Source: Ephemeroptericola cinctiostellae (GTDB lineage: Bacteria > Pseudomonadota > Gammaproteobacteria > Burkholderiales > Burkholderiaceae). Taken from it: a stretch of 64,000 nucleotides of DNA. Both the position numbers and the translations under genes were made by a program. Where the stretch lies: positions 1,922,001 through 1,986,000 of the forward strand of contig NZ_CP031124.1 of assembly GCF_003339525.1 (NCBI RefSeq), in the 5' to 3' direction. The first letter of the stretch is position 1. Each line of letters starts with the position of its first letter. This document shows positions 28,347-36,427 of the stretch, one piece after another. The notes under the pieces were generated by a model that was not told the origin of the DNA, did no database searches, and saw only the letters and a list, made by a program, of their open reading frames with translations.

Positions 28347-28688
28347 TTACACACCAAAACCCAAGAGTCGCAAGACAGTGAACACCAACATACCCACAAA
28401 AATGGTCAGTAATAAATTTTGGCGAATAATAAATACCACACTGGCAACGACACATGCAATGAGTGCCTTATTGTGCCAAGAGACGTCCACATGTCCCGCT
28501 TGCATAAATATTTCAGGTGCAATCACTGCGGTAATAGCGGCCGTCGGTGCAAACCGCAAAGCCCGTTGAATAAAAGCGGGAAATACAAAAGCAGAAGGTG
28601 TGAGCAGAAAAAATGAGCGCGTGACAAACGTCACAACACACAAACCCAAAGTGGCTAAAACCAGCCAAACATGATCCCAAATAACCAT
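28347..28688 (-). CDS. azlD: Branched-chain amino acid exporter small subunit AzlD
   Basis: The 113-residue product has about four membrane helices and the AzlD pattern with VTFVTRSFFLL and LRFAPTAAITAVIAPEIF. Its ATG shares one base with the azlC stop, indicating coupling. AzlC and AzlD together export branched-chain amino acids or their analogues. The charge is low and the protein is entirely hydrophobic between short loops. Confidence 0.88.
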   Translation of the reverse strand: MVIWDHVWLVLATLGLCVVTFVTRSFFLLTPSAFVFPAFIQRALRFAPTAAITAVIAPEIFMQAGHVDVSWHNKALIACVVASVVFIIRQNLLLTIFVGMLVFTVLRLLGFGV

Positions 28689-29479
28689 TATTTTTCACCC
28701 CTCGCGTGCCGAGCAGAAGCACTTAAATAACCATTTTTCCACACCGACTCCACCACCATTCCCACCATCACCCCTGCAACAATGGCCACAATCACCCACA
28801 ATTTATAGGGCAGCTCTTGTAACAACACAGCAACAGAGGCTGCCGCCAAACAAGCAAACACCGTCGCCCAATGATTAACCGTTTTTAAAATCAAAACCAA
28901 CAATGTAATTGTGCCCGCCAACTTTAAACCCCATTCATTGGGGATAAAACTCGCGAACAAGACCCCCATTGCAATGCCTATCTGCCAAGCAATGTAATTG
29001 GGAATGGCCATGCCCATAAAAAAACCACTTTGAGACAATGTGGCAGGCGCGGGCTTAACATCTCGATAACGGTGGCCAAACAACATTGAATTCATGTCAC
29101 CGTTTAAAAAGCCATAAATGAGACGCTGTTTCAGGCCCAGATGTCGAAAATAAGGTCGAATGCCCGCACTAAAAATAACAAACCTTAAGTTCACCACTGA
29201 AGCCGCTAGCCAAATGATGGGCATCGGCGCATGCATGGTCAACATGCCAAGTACCGTCAATTGAGCCGAAGCGGCAAACACCAAAATGTTAATCAACACC
29301 ACATGAAAAGGCGATAAACCACCCGAAATCATCGCTGCAGCGGTCACAATCGCCCAAATCAACGTCGCAGGAATCGTCGGCCGAATGGTGTTCCAACCTT
29401 CACGAAAAGCTTGCTTTGCAATTAAATCATCCGCATCACTGTGTATGTCCAGCGCCAACCAATCATGTATTTTTTTCAT
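28688..29479 (-). CDS. azlC: Branched-chain amino acid exporter large subunit AzlC
   Basis: The 263-residue product has the AzlC features AFREGWNTIRPTIPATLIWAIV (start visible), the SGGLSPFHVVLINILVFAASAQLT segment and NLRFVIFSAGIRPYF. It should span the inner membrane seven or eight times. A 12-bp palindrome (29486-29497) touches the GGAGG ribosome-binding site, which is about 16 bases from the ATG, longer than usual. It may be controlled at that palindrome. It diverges from the zf-CHCC gene across 505 bases. Confidence 0.9.
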   Translation of the reverse strand: MKKIHDWLALDIHSDADDLIAKQAFREGWNTIRPTIPATLIWAIVTAAAMISGGLSPFHVVLINILVFAASAQLTVLGMLTMHAPMPIIWLAASVVNLRFVIFSAGIRPYFRHLGLKQRLIYGFLNGDMNSMLFGHRYRDVKPAPATLSQSGFFMGMAIPNYIAWQIGIAMGVLFASFIPNEWGLKLAGTITLLVLILKTVNHWATVFACLAAASVAVLLQELPYKLWVIVAIVAGVMVGMVVESVWKNGYLSASARHARGEK

Positions 29480-29485
29480 TATTTT

Positions 29486-29497
29486 GGCGTTAACGCC
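29486..29497. promoter_or_regulatory. 12-bp palindrome at the azlC ribosome-binding site
   Basis: GGCGTTAACGCC is a perfect palindrome placed between the GGAGG sequence and the azlC ATG. As a hairpin it could shorten or block the spacing; as DNA it could be an operator. Confidence 0.4.
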
Positions 29498-29853
29498 CTC
29501 CTATTTTTTTATTTTCACATCGTCATATGGTGCGTATTGTCGCACGCAAATCCACTCCACCATAGTACCAAATAGCCTACTCAGAAACCAACACCCAACA
29601 CATAACAAATGAATGGATTTTGAAAAAGCACCTTGTTTTCAAAAGACCATGCGCGCTTGTGCGCGACAACCAGCTCGCATTGAACAAGATCAAAAGCCGA
29701 AAAAATGAGCAATATCAATCAATAACGGACTGATTTCACTCCGCTCCTTTTGACCCACTTTGATGCTGCGCATGCTTTCCATGAATGCATTTCCATGAAT
29801 ACAGTGTAGTAGATGCGATAGACATAACAATGGATATTTAATGGACACGGATA

Positions 29854-29895
29854 GGTGTGATAGAACTACACAAAATCACACCCTGTTGCTATAAT
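29854..29895 (+). promoter_or_regulatory. Extended -10 promoter with flanking inverted repeat
   Basis: TATAAT at 29890-29895 is preceded by TGC, giving an extended -10. The -35 position is poor. A perfect inverted repeat GGTGTGAT/ATCACACC (29854-29861 and 29875-29882) covers the -35 region, as expected for an activator or repressor site. The leader to the zf-CHCC start is about 80 bases. Confidence 0.55.
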
Positions 29896-29984
29896 GGCGC
29901 ATCAATTTTAACCGAATCAACTGATGGTCGCTGATGAGCAAATGCAGTTGAATAAACCACTTCACTTTATTTAAAGAAAAGATT

Positions 29985-30188
29985 ATGAGCCAAGCACATA
30001 CTTCTCAAAGCAACAATGTCGTCGAACTTTTGGCACGTGATTTACCTGCTTATTGCCCAAACCCAAGCATGACCGCATGGAACAGCCATCCACGTGTGTT
30101 CATTGACGTCAGTCATGGTGAAGCGGCCTGCCCATATTGCGGCACCGTGTATCGCCTCAAAGCGGGTGAAGTCGTTAAGGGCCACTGA
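29985..30188 (+). CDS. zf-CHCC domain small zinc-finger protein
   Basis: The 67-residue product ends in a zinc-ribbon-like HPRVFIDVSHGEAACPYCGTVYRL segment, here read as HPRVFIDV then ACPYCGTVYRL, with an upstream YCPNPSM cysteine. This is the pattern of zf-CHCC proteins related to the NDUFS6 accessory subunit of complex I; bacterial members are small stand-alone proteins of unclear role. AAAGAAAAG lies before the ATG. One base separates it from the SnoaL-like gene, so the two are coupled. Confidence 0.85.
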   Translation: MSQAHTSQSNNVVELLARDLPAYCPNPSMTAWNSHPRVFIDVSHGEAACPYCGTVYRLKAGEVVKGH

Positions 30189-30189
30189 G

Positions 30190-30639
30190 ATGCCACGTAA
30201 ACTTCGCGCACCCAAATCCATGTTTGGCAGCGCCAACGAGTTGGAGACGTCATTTTATGCGGCACTCTCTGCTGGTGACATTGATGCCATGATGAAGCTG
30301 TGGTCAGAAGATGAAGAGATCATTTGTATTCTTCCCAACTTACCTTATGCGCAAGGTCATATTGCGGTTCGCGAAATGTGGGAAACCTTGTTTAATCTTG
30401 GGCAATTTAACGCCCATATTCTAGCCACACACACATTTGACAACCTGTTGACCGCTGTGCACACTTTGTTGATTCATGTTCAGCTGACTTTACCCAACAG
30501 GGAAACTCAAGCTTTTAATTTGCACACCACCCAAGTGTATTTAAAATCAGAGCAAAGTTGGCGGATGTCGGTGTATCACGCGACAATTGCGCAGGACAAC
30601 AACAAGCTGATTGATGTGTTGCCCAGCCTACTCCATTAA
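30190..30639 (+). CDS. SnoaL/NTF2-like fold protein
   Basis: The start at 30190, one base after the upstream stop, gives 149 residues. The pattern ELETSFYAALSAGDIDAMM, LWSEDEEIICILPN and GHIAVREMWETLF is typical of SnoaL-like or DUF4440 proteins, whose cone-shaped fold binds small molecules or acts as an isomerase or hydrolase. No specific catalytic residues can be assigned. It is coupled to the zf-CHCC gene and ends before a large bidirectional terminator. Confidence 0.8.
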   Translation: MPRKLRAPKSMFGSANELETSFYAALSAGDIDAMMKLWSEDEEIICILPNLPYAQGHIAVREMWETLFNLGQFNAHILATHTFDNLLTAVHTLLIHVQLTLPNRETQAFNLHTTQVYLKSEQSWRMSVYHATIAQDNNKLIDVLPSLLH

Positions 30640-30787
30640 AAAATGCAAGAAGAGTGAGAAGTGTGAAATAAACTATATTGCTCAAGTTATTGAGCAGGTT
30701 CGCATCATGCTATAGTCAATCGTAAAGTAATCCCTGCTTTGCAATTTATTTATGAAACTCATCATACAATCACTTCTTGCTCAAATA

Positions 30788-30839
30788 ACAACATCATAAA
30801 AAATGCGAACCTCAAAGTTCGCATTTTTTATGATGTTGT
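30788..30839. terminator. Large bidirectional terminator, 23-bp perfect stem
   Basis: Arms at 30788-30810 and 30817-30839 pair perfectly around a 6-base loop, with A- and T-runs built into the stem. It sits between the SnoaL-like gene and the convergent BamE-OmpA gene (stop at 30857) and can end both. The arm also contains ATGCGAACCT, the exact complement of AGGTTCGCAT at 30696-30705. Confidence 0.9.
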
Positions 30840-30856
30840 CATTGATTGATGAGCCA

Positions 30857-31696
30857 TTAATTTGGCTGTTCAGCCTCAAACAGAGCGGTGGCACGTCGAT
30901 TGGGTGCCAAGCAAGCCACCAATTTCTCCCGTGGCAACTTATTTGAACACTGAACGATGGGTTGAGAGGTTCCTTTTCCTTCAATGCTGATTTTTTCCAC
31001 TGGCACACCGAGGCTGACCAAATACTGACGAACTGTAGCCGCTCGCCCCAGCGACAATGCCATATTATTTGATTGAACGCCCAATCGATCCGCATGGCCA
31101 ACCACATGGATGGAATTAATTTTCGCTCGCGCACCAGCGATGCTCTTAGCCGTATTTTCCAAATCTGATCGGCCTTTGGCATTTAAATCTTGCATAGAAG
31201 ATCCAGCAAACTTGAACAAACCTGTTGTATTTAAAGTGATTAAACGTGGTGCAACAGGGATCACAGCGGGCACAACCTTTGGCTGCTCATTGAGATAATC
31301 CGCACAGGATGGATCACGCCAATGGGTGCTGGACACACGCATTTTGTCATCAAACAACACTTTGTATTGGCAGGTTTGGTATTCTTGACCTCGACCCGTC
31401 AAAAAGTTAAAGACATAATCCCACTCATGCACTTCAAACAAACCCTCTGCAAAGTGCGGATCACTCAACAAGAGCCGAACTTCACGTTTGGGTAAACTCA
31501 CAATGACCCGACGAACATCGCGTGGATCAGGAAAAGCCCCCACACTTAAATTAGAAGCATTAATGGCTGGCCACAGCAAGTGGGCTGCGGTTGAATGCTC
31601 GCGAGCCTGTGCCACACCAACCCCAACAGTAAGGGCACTTGAAAATAAAAAGGCCGCGAATTTAAAGCGATTCGACAACTGATTGATCGTATTCAT
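30857..31696 (-). CDS. BamE-like/OmpA C-terminal domain envelope protein, module 1
   Basis: The ATG at 31696 has AGGA seven bases upstream and opens into a signal peptide (MNTINQLSNRFKFAAFLFSS, then ALTVGVGVAQA). Residues about 40-130 resemble a SmpA/BamE domain, with a VRLLLSDPHFAEG core. The C-terminal half has the OmpA peptidoglycan-binding pattern: HVVGHADRLGVQSNN, LSLGRAATVRQYL and ISIEGKGTSQP. Four cysteines are arranged as in its paralogue at 55138-55932, suggesting disulfides. It directly follows trimeric autotransporter 1 on the same strand, so it is probably a periplasmic helper or wall anchor for the adhesin. There is no lipobox. Confidence 0.85.
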   Translation of the reverse strand: MNTINQLSNRFKFAAFLFSSALTVGVGVAQAREHSTAAHLLWPAINASNLSVGAFPDPRDVRRVIVSLPKREVRLLLSDPHFAEGLFEVHEWDYVFNFLTGRGQEYQTCQYKVLFDDKMRVSSTHWRDPSCADYLNEQPKVVPAVIPVAPRLITLNTTGLFKFAGSSMQDLNAKGRSDLENTAKSIAGARAKINSIHVVGHADRLGVQSNNMALSLGRAATVRQYLVSLGVPVEKISIEGKGTSQPIVQCSNKLPREKLVACLAPNRRATALFEAEQPN

Positions 31697-31747
31697 CTTT
31701 TTTCCTAACATTTGTCTTTGACAACACTTGATCTTACTCAACTCAAT

Positions 31748-31784
31748 GGCCTGTCATCGCTTCGATATTTTGCGTTCACAGGCC
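31748..31784. repeat. Inverted repeat between adhesin 1 and its BamE-OmpA gene
   Basis: GGCCTGT (31748-31754) and ACAGGCC (31778-31784) pair perfectly around a 23-base loop in the 100-base gap. No T-run follows, so it looks like an mRNA processing or partial-termination stem, not a strong terminator. Confidence 0.45.
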
Positions 31785-31796
31785 CTTGTGTAAAAA

Positions 31797-34700
31797 TTAA
31801 TTTGTTTTACCCAAGATACCCGTAACAGCCATTCGAGCACCCACGCCGCCATTGCGAGTCGCAGACACACCACCAGTCAAAGACCAACGGTTATTATCTG
31901 ACGTCCGACGTACACTGACGGCAATCGCCCCTTGCTGCTGGTAATAACCCACACCTGCCGCATAAGTCCAAGTGCCTGCAATGTAAGGTGCGCTCTCCAT
32001 CGCCATCGCACTTGCCACACCCGCATATGCTTTCTTACCCACATTATCCGTATACGTATGAGCCTCACTGCTCAAACCTTTTAATTGACTCACATTCACT
32101 GCATCGGTGTCAGCGGAGCCCGCGGCCACATTGGTGATGCGTCGCTCAGATCCTGTGGAGCCTACAGAAACCTCACCCACTGGACTGAGGCCTGCGGCGC
32201 TGCCGCCGGGATTGTAAGCCGCTTGTGTTAACGTTGAACCATTTGCAACTGAGTTAGCACCCAAAGCAACTGAGTTGGCTGAAGAAGCCGTCGCACTTGT
32301 GCCAATCGCAACAGCGTTATATGCACTGGCCACAGCCCCATTACCCATAGCAGACGAATTCTCACCGCTGGCCACAGAGTTTGGACCGATCGCAATCGAA
32401 TTGGTGCCACTGGCCATTGCCCCAGCTTCTGTTGAGTTCGCTTGGAAATACTTCGTCCCTTTGCCCACGATGGTCGACAAAGAAGCCACTGCACTGTTCA
32501 CAGAACTTAAGCCTGTCGAGGTTGTGGTTGACAAAGAGGCCACCGCACTGTTTGTTACGCTCAAACCTGTTGAAGTCAATGTTGACAAAGAAGCCACTGC
32601 ACTGTTTGTCGTACTCAATCCCGTTGAAGTCGATGTTGACAAAGAGGCCACAGAGCTATTTGTTGTGCTAAAGCCAGTCGAAGTTAAAGTGGACAACGAT
32701 GCCACCGCACTGCGAGTTGTGCTAAAACCTGTTGATGTTAAAGTCGACAACGATGCAATCGCACTGCCAGATGAACTAAACGATGTAGAAATCGATGCAA
32801 TCGCGCTGCCCAAAGTACTCAAACCCGTTGAAGTTGAAGTGGACAACGATGAAATGGCACTGCTTGTTGTACTGAAACCTGTTGATGTTGACGTTGACAG
32901 CGAGGCCACCGTGCTGTCGACGGTGCTAAACCCTGTTGAAGTCGAGGTTGACAACGAGCTAATCGCACTGTTTGTTGTACTGAAACCAGTCGATGTCGAC
33001 GTTGACAGAGAAGCCACCGTACTGTCGACGGTGCTGAAACCTGTTGAAGTCGAGGTTGACAACGAGCTAATCGCGCTGTTTGCTGCACTGAAACCTGTTG
33101 AGGTTGTGCTTGACAAAGAGGCGATCGAGCTATTGGCTGTGCTCAACACCGTCGAAGCAGTGGTTGAAACCGTCGTCGACAAAGAAGCCACGGCTGAATC
33201 AAGCGTACTAAAGCCTGTTGATGTTGAGGTGGACAATGAAACGATGCTGCTTCCTGTGATCGTTGACAATGAAGCAATTGCACTGTTCACCGTACTTAAA
33301 CCTTTTTGCACAACGGTCGACAAAGAGGCAACACTGCTGCCAGTGGCTGTCGATAATGAAGCTACGCTGCTGTTAACCGTACTGAAGCCCGCCGAAGTTG
33401 TCGTTGACAATGAGGCAATCGAGCTATTGGCCGTGCTCAACACCGTCGAAGCGGTGGTTGAAACCGTCGTTGACAAAGAGGCAATACTGCTACCAGTGAC
33501 TGTCGATAATGAAGCCACGCTGCTGTTGACCGTGCTGAAGCCCGTCGAAGTTGTGGTTGACAATGAAGAAATCGAGCTATTGGCTGTGCTCAACACCGTT
33601 GAAGCCGTCGTTGACACCATCGTCGACAAAGAAGCAATGCTGCTGCCAGTGGTCGTCGATAACGAAGCCACACTGCTGTTGACAGTGCTGAAGCCCGCCG
33701 AAGTTGTCGTTGACAATGAGGCAATCGAACTATTGGCTGTGCTCAAACCTGTTGAAGTCGATGTCGACAATGAAGCGACGCTGCTTCCTGTGACAGTGGA
33801 CAACGAAGCAATCGCACTTTTTACCGTATTAAAACCTTTTTGCACAGTCGTCGACAAGGAAGCCACGCTGCTACCCGTGACCGTAGACAATGAAGCAATT
33901 GAACTACCAACTGTTGTTGACAAAGAAGCCACCGCGCTGTTGGCTGTGCTGAATCCAGTTGAGGTTGATGTGGACAAAGACACAAGCTGCGAATCGACTG
34001 CGACTAATTGGCTGACATTCACGGCATCGGTTAAAGCGGCGCCTGCTGCCACATTCACGATGCGCCTTTGGGCAGAAGAAGACCCAACGGAGACTTGGGC
34101 TTGGTTAGTGCCTTCGCCCGCAATCACACTTGCACCAAATTTAGACACACCAAACGCTTGGGTCGCTGTGGTTGACGCAGCATCGGTAATAGAACCAGCC
34201 CCAAGCGCAACACCATAATCCGATGTTGCACGCGCATACAAACCCAAAGCCGTCCCCATCAAACCTGATGCAGTGGCCATAGAACCAATCGCCGCAGCAC
34301 CATCTGTTGAAGCCAAAGCGCCGCTGCCGTAGGCCACAGATGCATTGCCCGAAGCCCGCGTACTTGAGTACACACTGGGCACAGTCGCAATACCACCAAC
34401 ATTTGCGCCCCAAATTGGAGTCACATCATCGCCACCAATGGCAACAGCACCATAACCAGTCGCCGTGACATTGGCACCCACCACCACACCTTGATCTGCA
34501 GCGGTGCTGTACGCACCTAAAACCACAGCATTCTCTCCTGAAGCGACCGAAGACCAACCGAGTGCGATTGCTGATTCAGCAGAAGCCATTGCCCCGCCCA
34601 GCGCAATCGTCTGAGCTGCAGAAGCGGTTGAATGCCCCCCAATGGCAATACCACCATTTTGAGTGGCCGAATCAGACAACGCACTTCCTGTGCCCGGTGT

Positions 34701-34880
34701 AACAAAAGGGCTGCCAATAAGAACTTGCGCCTGAACAAAACCAACAAAAGACAACACAGCCACCACAGGCACAGCAGAAACAGCCAGCTGGCTTTTTTTA
34801 CCATTGGCTTTCGTATTCTCAGCCACGGCAACCCATGTATTCGTCTCTTTATTAAACACACTACGGAATGACTTATTCAT
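31797..34880 (-). CDS. YadA-like trimeric autotransporter adhesin 1
   Basis: The ATG at 34880 (GAGGTG upstream) gives 1027 residues. The N-terminus MNKSFRSVFNKETNTWVAVA is the extended signal peptide region of type Vc autotransporters, followed by a hydrophobic segment ending near residue 48. Residues about 55-265 are YadA-head repeats (SxAxG units), then a neck RRIVNVAAGAALTDAVNVSQL near 270. A Ser/Thr stalk of ASLST units runs from about 285 to 800, a second head from about 810 to 900, a second neck, and a C-terminal membrane anchor. The last residues are GILGKTN, without the usual terminal aromatic residue. It forms a homotrimer on the outer surface and probably binds host or matrix surfaces. 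Confidence 0.93.
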   Translation of the reverse strand: MNKSFRSVFNKETNTWVAVAENTKANGKKSQLAVSAVPVVAVLSFVGFVQAQVLIGSPFVTPGTGSALSDSATQNGGIAIGGHSTASAAQTIALGGAMASAESAIALGWSSVASGENAVVLGAYSTAADQGVVVGANVTATGYGAVAIGGDDVTPIWGANVGGIATVPSVYSSTRASGNASVAYGSGALASTDGAAAIGSMATASGLMGTALGLYARATSDYGVALGAGSITDAASTTATQAFGVSKFGASVIAGEGTNQAQVSVGSSSAQRRIVNVAAGAALTDAVNVSQLVAVDSQLVSLSTSTSTGFSTANSAVASLSTTVGSSIASLSTVTGSSVASLSTTVQKGFNTVKSAIASLSTVTGSSVASLSTSTSTGLSTANSSIASLSTTTSAGFSTVNSSVASLSTTTGSSIASLSTMVSTTASTVLSTANSSISSLSTTTSTGFSTVNSSVASLSTVTGSSIASLSTTVSTTASTVLSTANSSIASLSTTTSAGFSTVNSSVASLSTATGSSVASLSTVVQKGLSTVNSAIASLSTITGSSIVSLSTSTSTGFSTLDSAVASLSTTVSTTASTVLSTANSSIASLSSTTSTGFSAANSAISSLSTSTSTGFSTVDSTVASLSTSTSTGFSTTNSAISSLSTSTSTGFSTVDSTVASLSTSTSTGFSTTSSAISSLSTSTSTGLSTLGSAIASISTSFSSSGSAIASLSTLTSTGFSTTRSAVASLSTLTSTGFSTTNSSVASLSTSTSTGLSTTNSAVASLSTLTSTGLSVTNSAVASLSTTTSTGLSSVNSAVASLSTIVGKGTKYFQANSTEAGAMASGTNSIAIGPNSVASGENSSAMGNGAVASAYNAVAIGTSATASSANSVALGANSVANGSTLTQAAYNPGGSAAGLSPVGEVSVGSTGSERRITNVAAGSADTDAVNVSQLKGLSSEAHTYTDNVGKKAYAGVASAMAMESAPYIAGTWTYAAGVGYYQQQGAIAVSVRRTSDNNRWSLTGGVSATRNGGVGARMAVTGILGKTN
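32470..34000. repeat. Adhesin 1 stalk-coding repeats
   Basis: Coding repeats of 33, 54 and 66 bases encode 11-, 18- and 22-residue stalk units sharing ASLST. Copies are diverged more than in adhesin 2. They are part of the gene, not an array of another kind. Confidence 0.8.
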
Positions 34881-35465
34881 AAAGCACCTCAAATTCTAAT
34901 ATTGACAATCAGTTTGTTGAATTAAAGACAAAGAAAATAAATTTAGATAAAGTTTAAGCATTTAATTCACAGTTGGCAAATTCTAACTTATTTCTTCGAG
35001 TAAGAATACTTAGAAAAAAACAAAATTTATAAAAAAACATTTTTTCTTGAGAAAACATCTTCTTTACAACAATACACCATGCAAATAAATCCAAAGAAAT
35101 ATACACAAACCGCATAAAAACAAAAAAAACCAAATGATCTAAACGTATATAAAGTATAAATACCCACTCAAAAAATATGTCTTTAGAATAAATTTAATTT
35201 TAATTTTCAACAGATTCAATTAGATAAAAAACAAAGTTCAAGCATTTACTAGAATTGCCACCTCATGTTTTCGTGGTGCTTGTTTTTTAAGCATGTAAAT
35301 TTTACCAACAAAAAAGCCCGCTTAAAAAAAGCAGGCTTTTTTGGTTTAAAACAAAATGAAGCGATCCATTAAAGGCAGTTAACACTTTAAATGTAACTAC
35401 TACTAAGTAAATTACATGACATAAAAAGTCAATTTTACACAGAAATTATACCTTGAGTTTTGGCT
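34881..35465. other. AT-rich region upstream of adhesin 1
   Basis: About 585 bases, strongly AT-rich near adhesin 1, which should hold the adhesin promoter. It contains the glycosyltransferase terminator at 35310-35342. No gene was recognised. Confidence 0.5.
35310..35342 (-). terminator. Intrinsic terminator downstream of the glycosyltransferase
   Basis: Fourteen-base arms (35310-35323 and 35329-35342) pair with one mismatch, with A/T runs on both ends. It lies about 125 bases after the glycosyltransferase stop and ahead of the adhesin promoter region, so it insulates adhesin 1 from upstream transcription. Confidence 0.8.
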
Positions 35466-36263
35466 TTAATTGTTTTTCCAAATGGGGACAAACCCTTTTT
35501 CTGTACTGCTAATATTTCGCCCCAACGATGCAATATTTTCATTGATTTTATTGACATCTTTCATGCTGCGGTGCCAAACCTCATCTTTATCATCTACAAA
35601 AGCGGGATCATCAATTTGCTTCACACAACGCTCAAAATACAATTGACTGTGAGAGTTCGCATGAAAATGTACTTTGATACATCGCGGTTCTTGCTCAAGC
35701 ACTCCAATTTGAAAGTTTTGACTCAGACCCAGCATAAGGACACCATCTTCCCCACCATGCTGGCGATAAATGGAAGATTGTGGGAACAAACCCAAAGCAA
35801 ATAACACCTCCCGGCGAATCACTAGATTACCCGCAAAGGTATTCCCCAATGTACGACAGGCCTCTTCATAGGACTCATGTTGCCTGTATTTGTCGGGGCA
35901 ATCCACAAACTCACACGGCAATTTAACAGCAGACAACTGGCTGTGCTCGATTAAAGCCGCATAGCCCACACTCATCCCACCCGCAAGGTATTCATCATCT
36001 GCATCCAAAAAAGACACAATTGGGCATGTGCCATGCAAAACCCCAAAATTGCGGGCTGCCGCAGGCCCTGAATTGACAGGCATGCGAAGTGCTTTCACTT
36101 TGGTATTGCTTGCACTTAAACGTACTGCCAATTCGTGGCTACCATCAATGGAGCCATCATCGACCACAATGATTTCATTAACCTCAGGCTGAATCAAGCA
36201 AGAATTAATCGCCCTTTCCAGGGTCTCTACGGCATTAAAGCATGGGATAATCGTCGAGATCAT
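35466..36263 (-). CDS. Family 2 glycosyltransferase
   Basis: The 265-residue product begins MISTIIPCFNAVETLERAIN and has the GT-A features EIIVVDDGSIDGS near residue 33 and the metal-binding SFLDADDEYL near residue 85. There is no membrane segment, so it is probably cytoplasmic and soluble. It uses a nucleotide sugar to extend a glycan or glycosylate a protein. GGAGG lies just before the ATG. It is the nearest upstream gene to adhesin 1, whose Ser/Thr-rich stalk would be a plausible acceptor, but a terminator separates them and no evidence links them directly. Confidence 0.88.
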   Translation of the reverse strand: MISTIIPCFNAVETLERAINSCLIQPEVNEIIVVDDGSIDGSHELAVRLSASNTKVKALRMPVNSGPAAARNFGVLHGTCPIVSFLDADDEYLAGGMSVGYAALIEHSQLSAVKLPCEFVDCPDKYRQHESYEEACRTLGNTFAGNLVIRREVLFALGLFPQSSIYRQHGGEDGVLMLGLSQNFQIGVLEQEPRCIKVHFHANSHSQLYFERCVKQIDDPAFVDDKDEVWHRSMKDVNKINENIASLGRNISSTEKGFVPIWKNN

Positions 36264-36334
36264 GTGCCCTCCAAGTGCGTGATGCTGACAAGCGAATAGA
36301 CAAAAAAGCCACCAGGCCTTACAATGTCGGCTTC

Positions 36335-36410
36335 GCCGCCGTAGCTCAGGGGATAGAGCATCTCCCTCCTAAGGAGAGGGTCACACGTTCGATTCGTGTC
36401 GGCGGCACCA
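36335..36410 (+). tRNA. tRNA-Arg (anticodon CCT)
   Basis: A 76-base cloverleaf: acceptor GCCGCCG/CGGCGGC with A and encoded CCA, D-arm GCTC/GAGC, anticodon arm TCTCC-CTCCTAA-GGAGA giving anticodon CCT (reads AGG), and T-arm ACACG-TTCGATT-CGTGT. It lies between the divergent glycosyltransferase start and the MFS stop. No integrase or attachment duplication is seen beside it. Confidence 0.97.
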
Positions 36411-36427
36411 GTTCAATTGATTTCTAT

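Larger units (their letters stand above)
29480..29984. other. Divergent intergenic region azlC / zf-CHCC
   Basis: The 505 bases hold a palindrome at the azlC leader (29486-29497), a direct repeat TTTCCATGAAT near 29777 and 29790, and an inverted repeat with an extended -10 promoter near 29854-29895. No gene was recognised. Confidence 0.5.

Noticed and set aside
32275..34218. A 647-codon open frame antisense to adhesin 1
   Set aside because: It has the same register and the same compositional cause as the frame over adhesin 2.
36335..36410. tRNA-Arg as an integration site for a genomic island
   Set aside because: No integrase, direct repeat of the tRNA 3' end or mobile genes are seen on either side.
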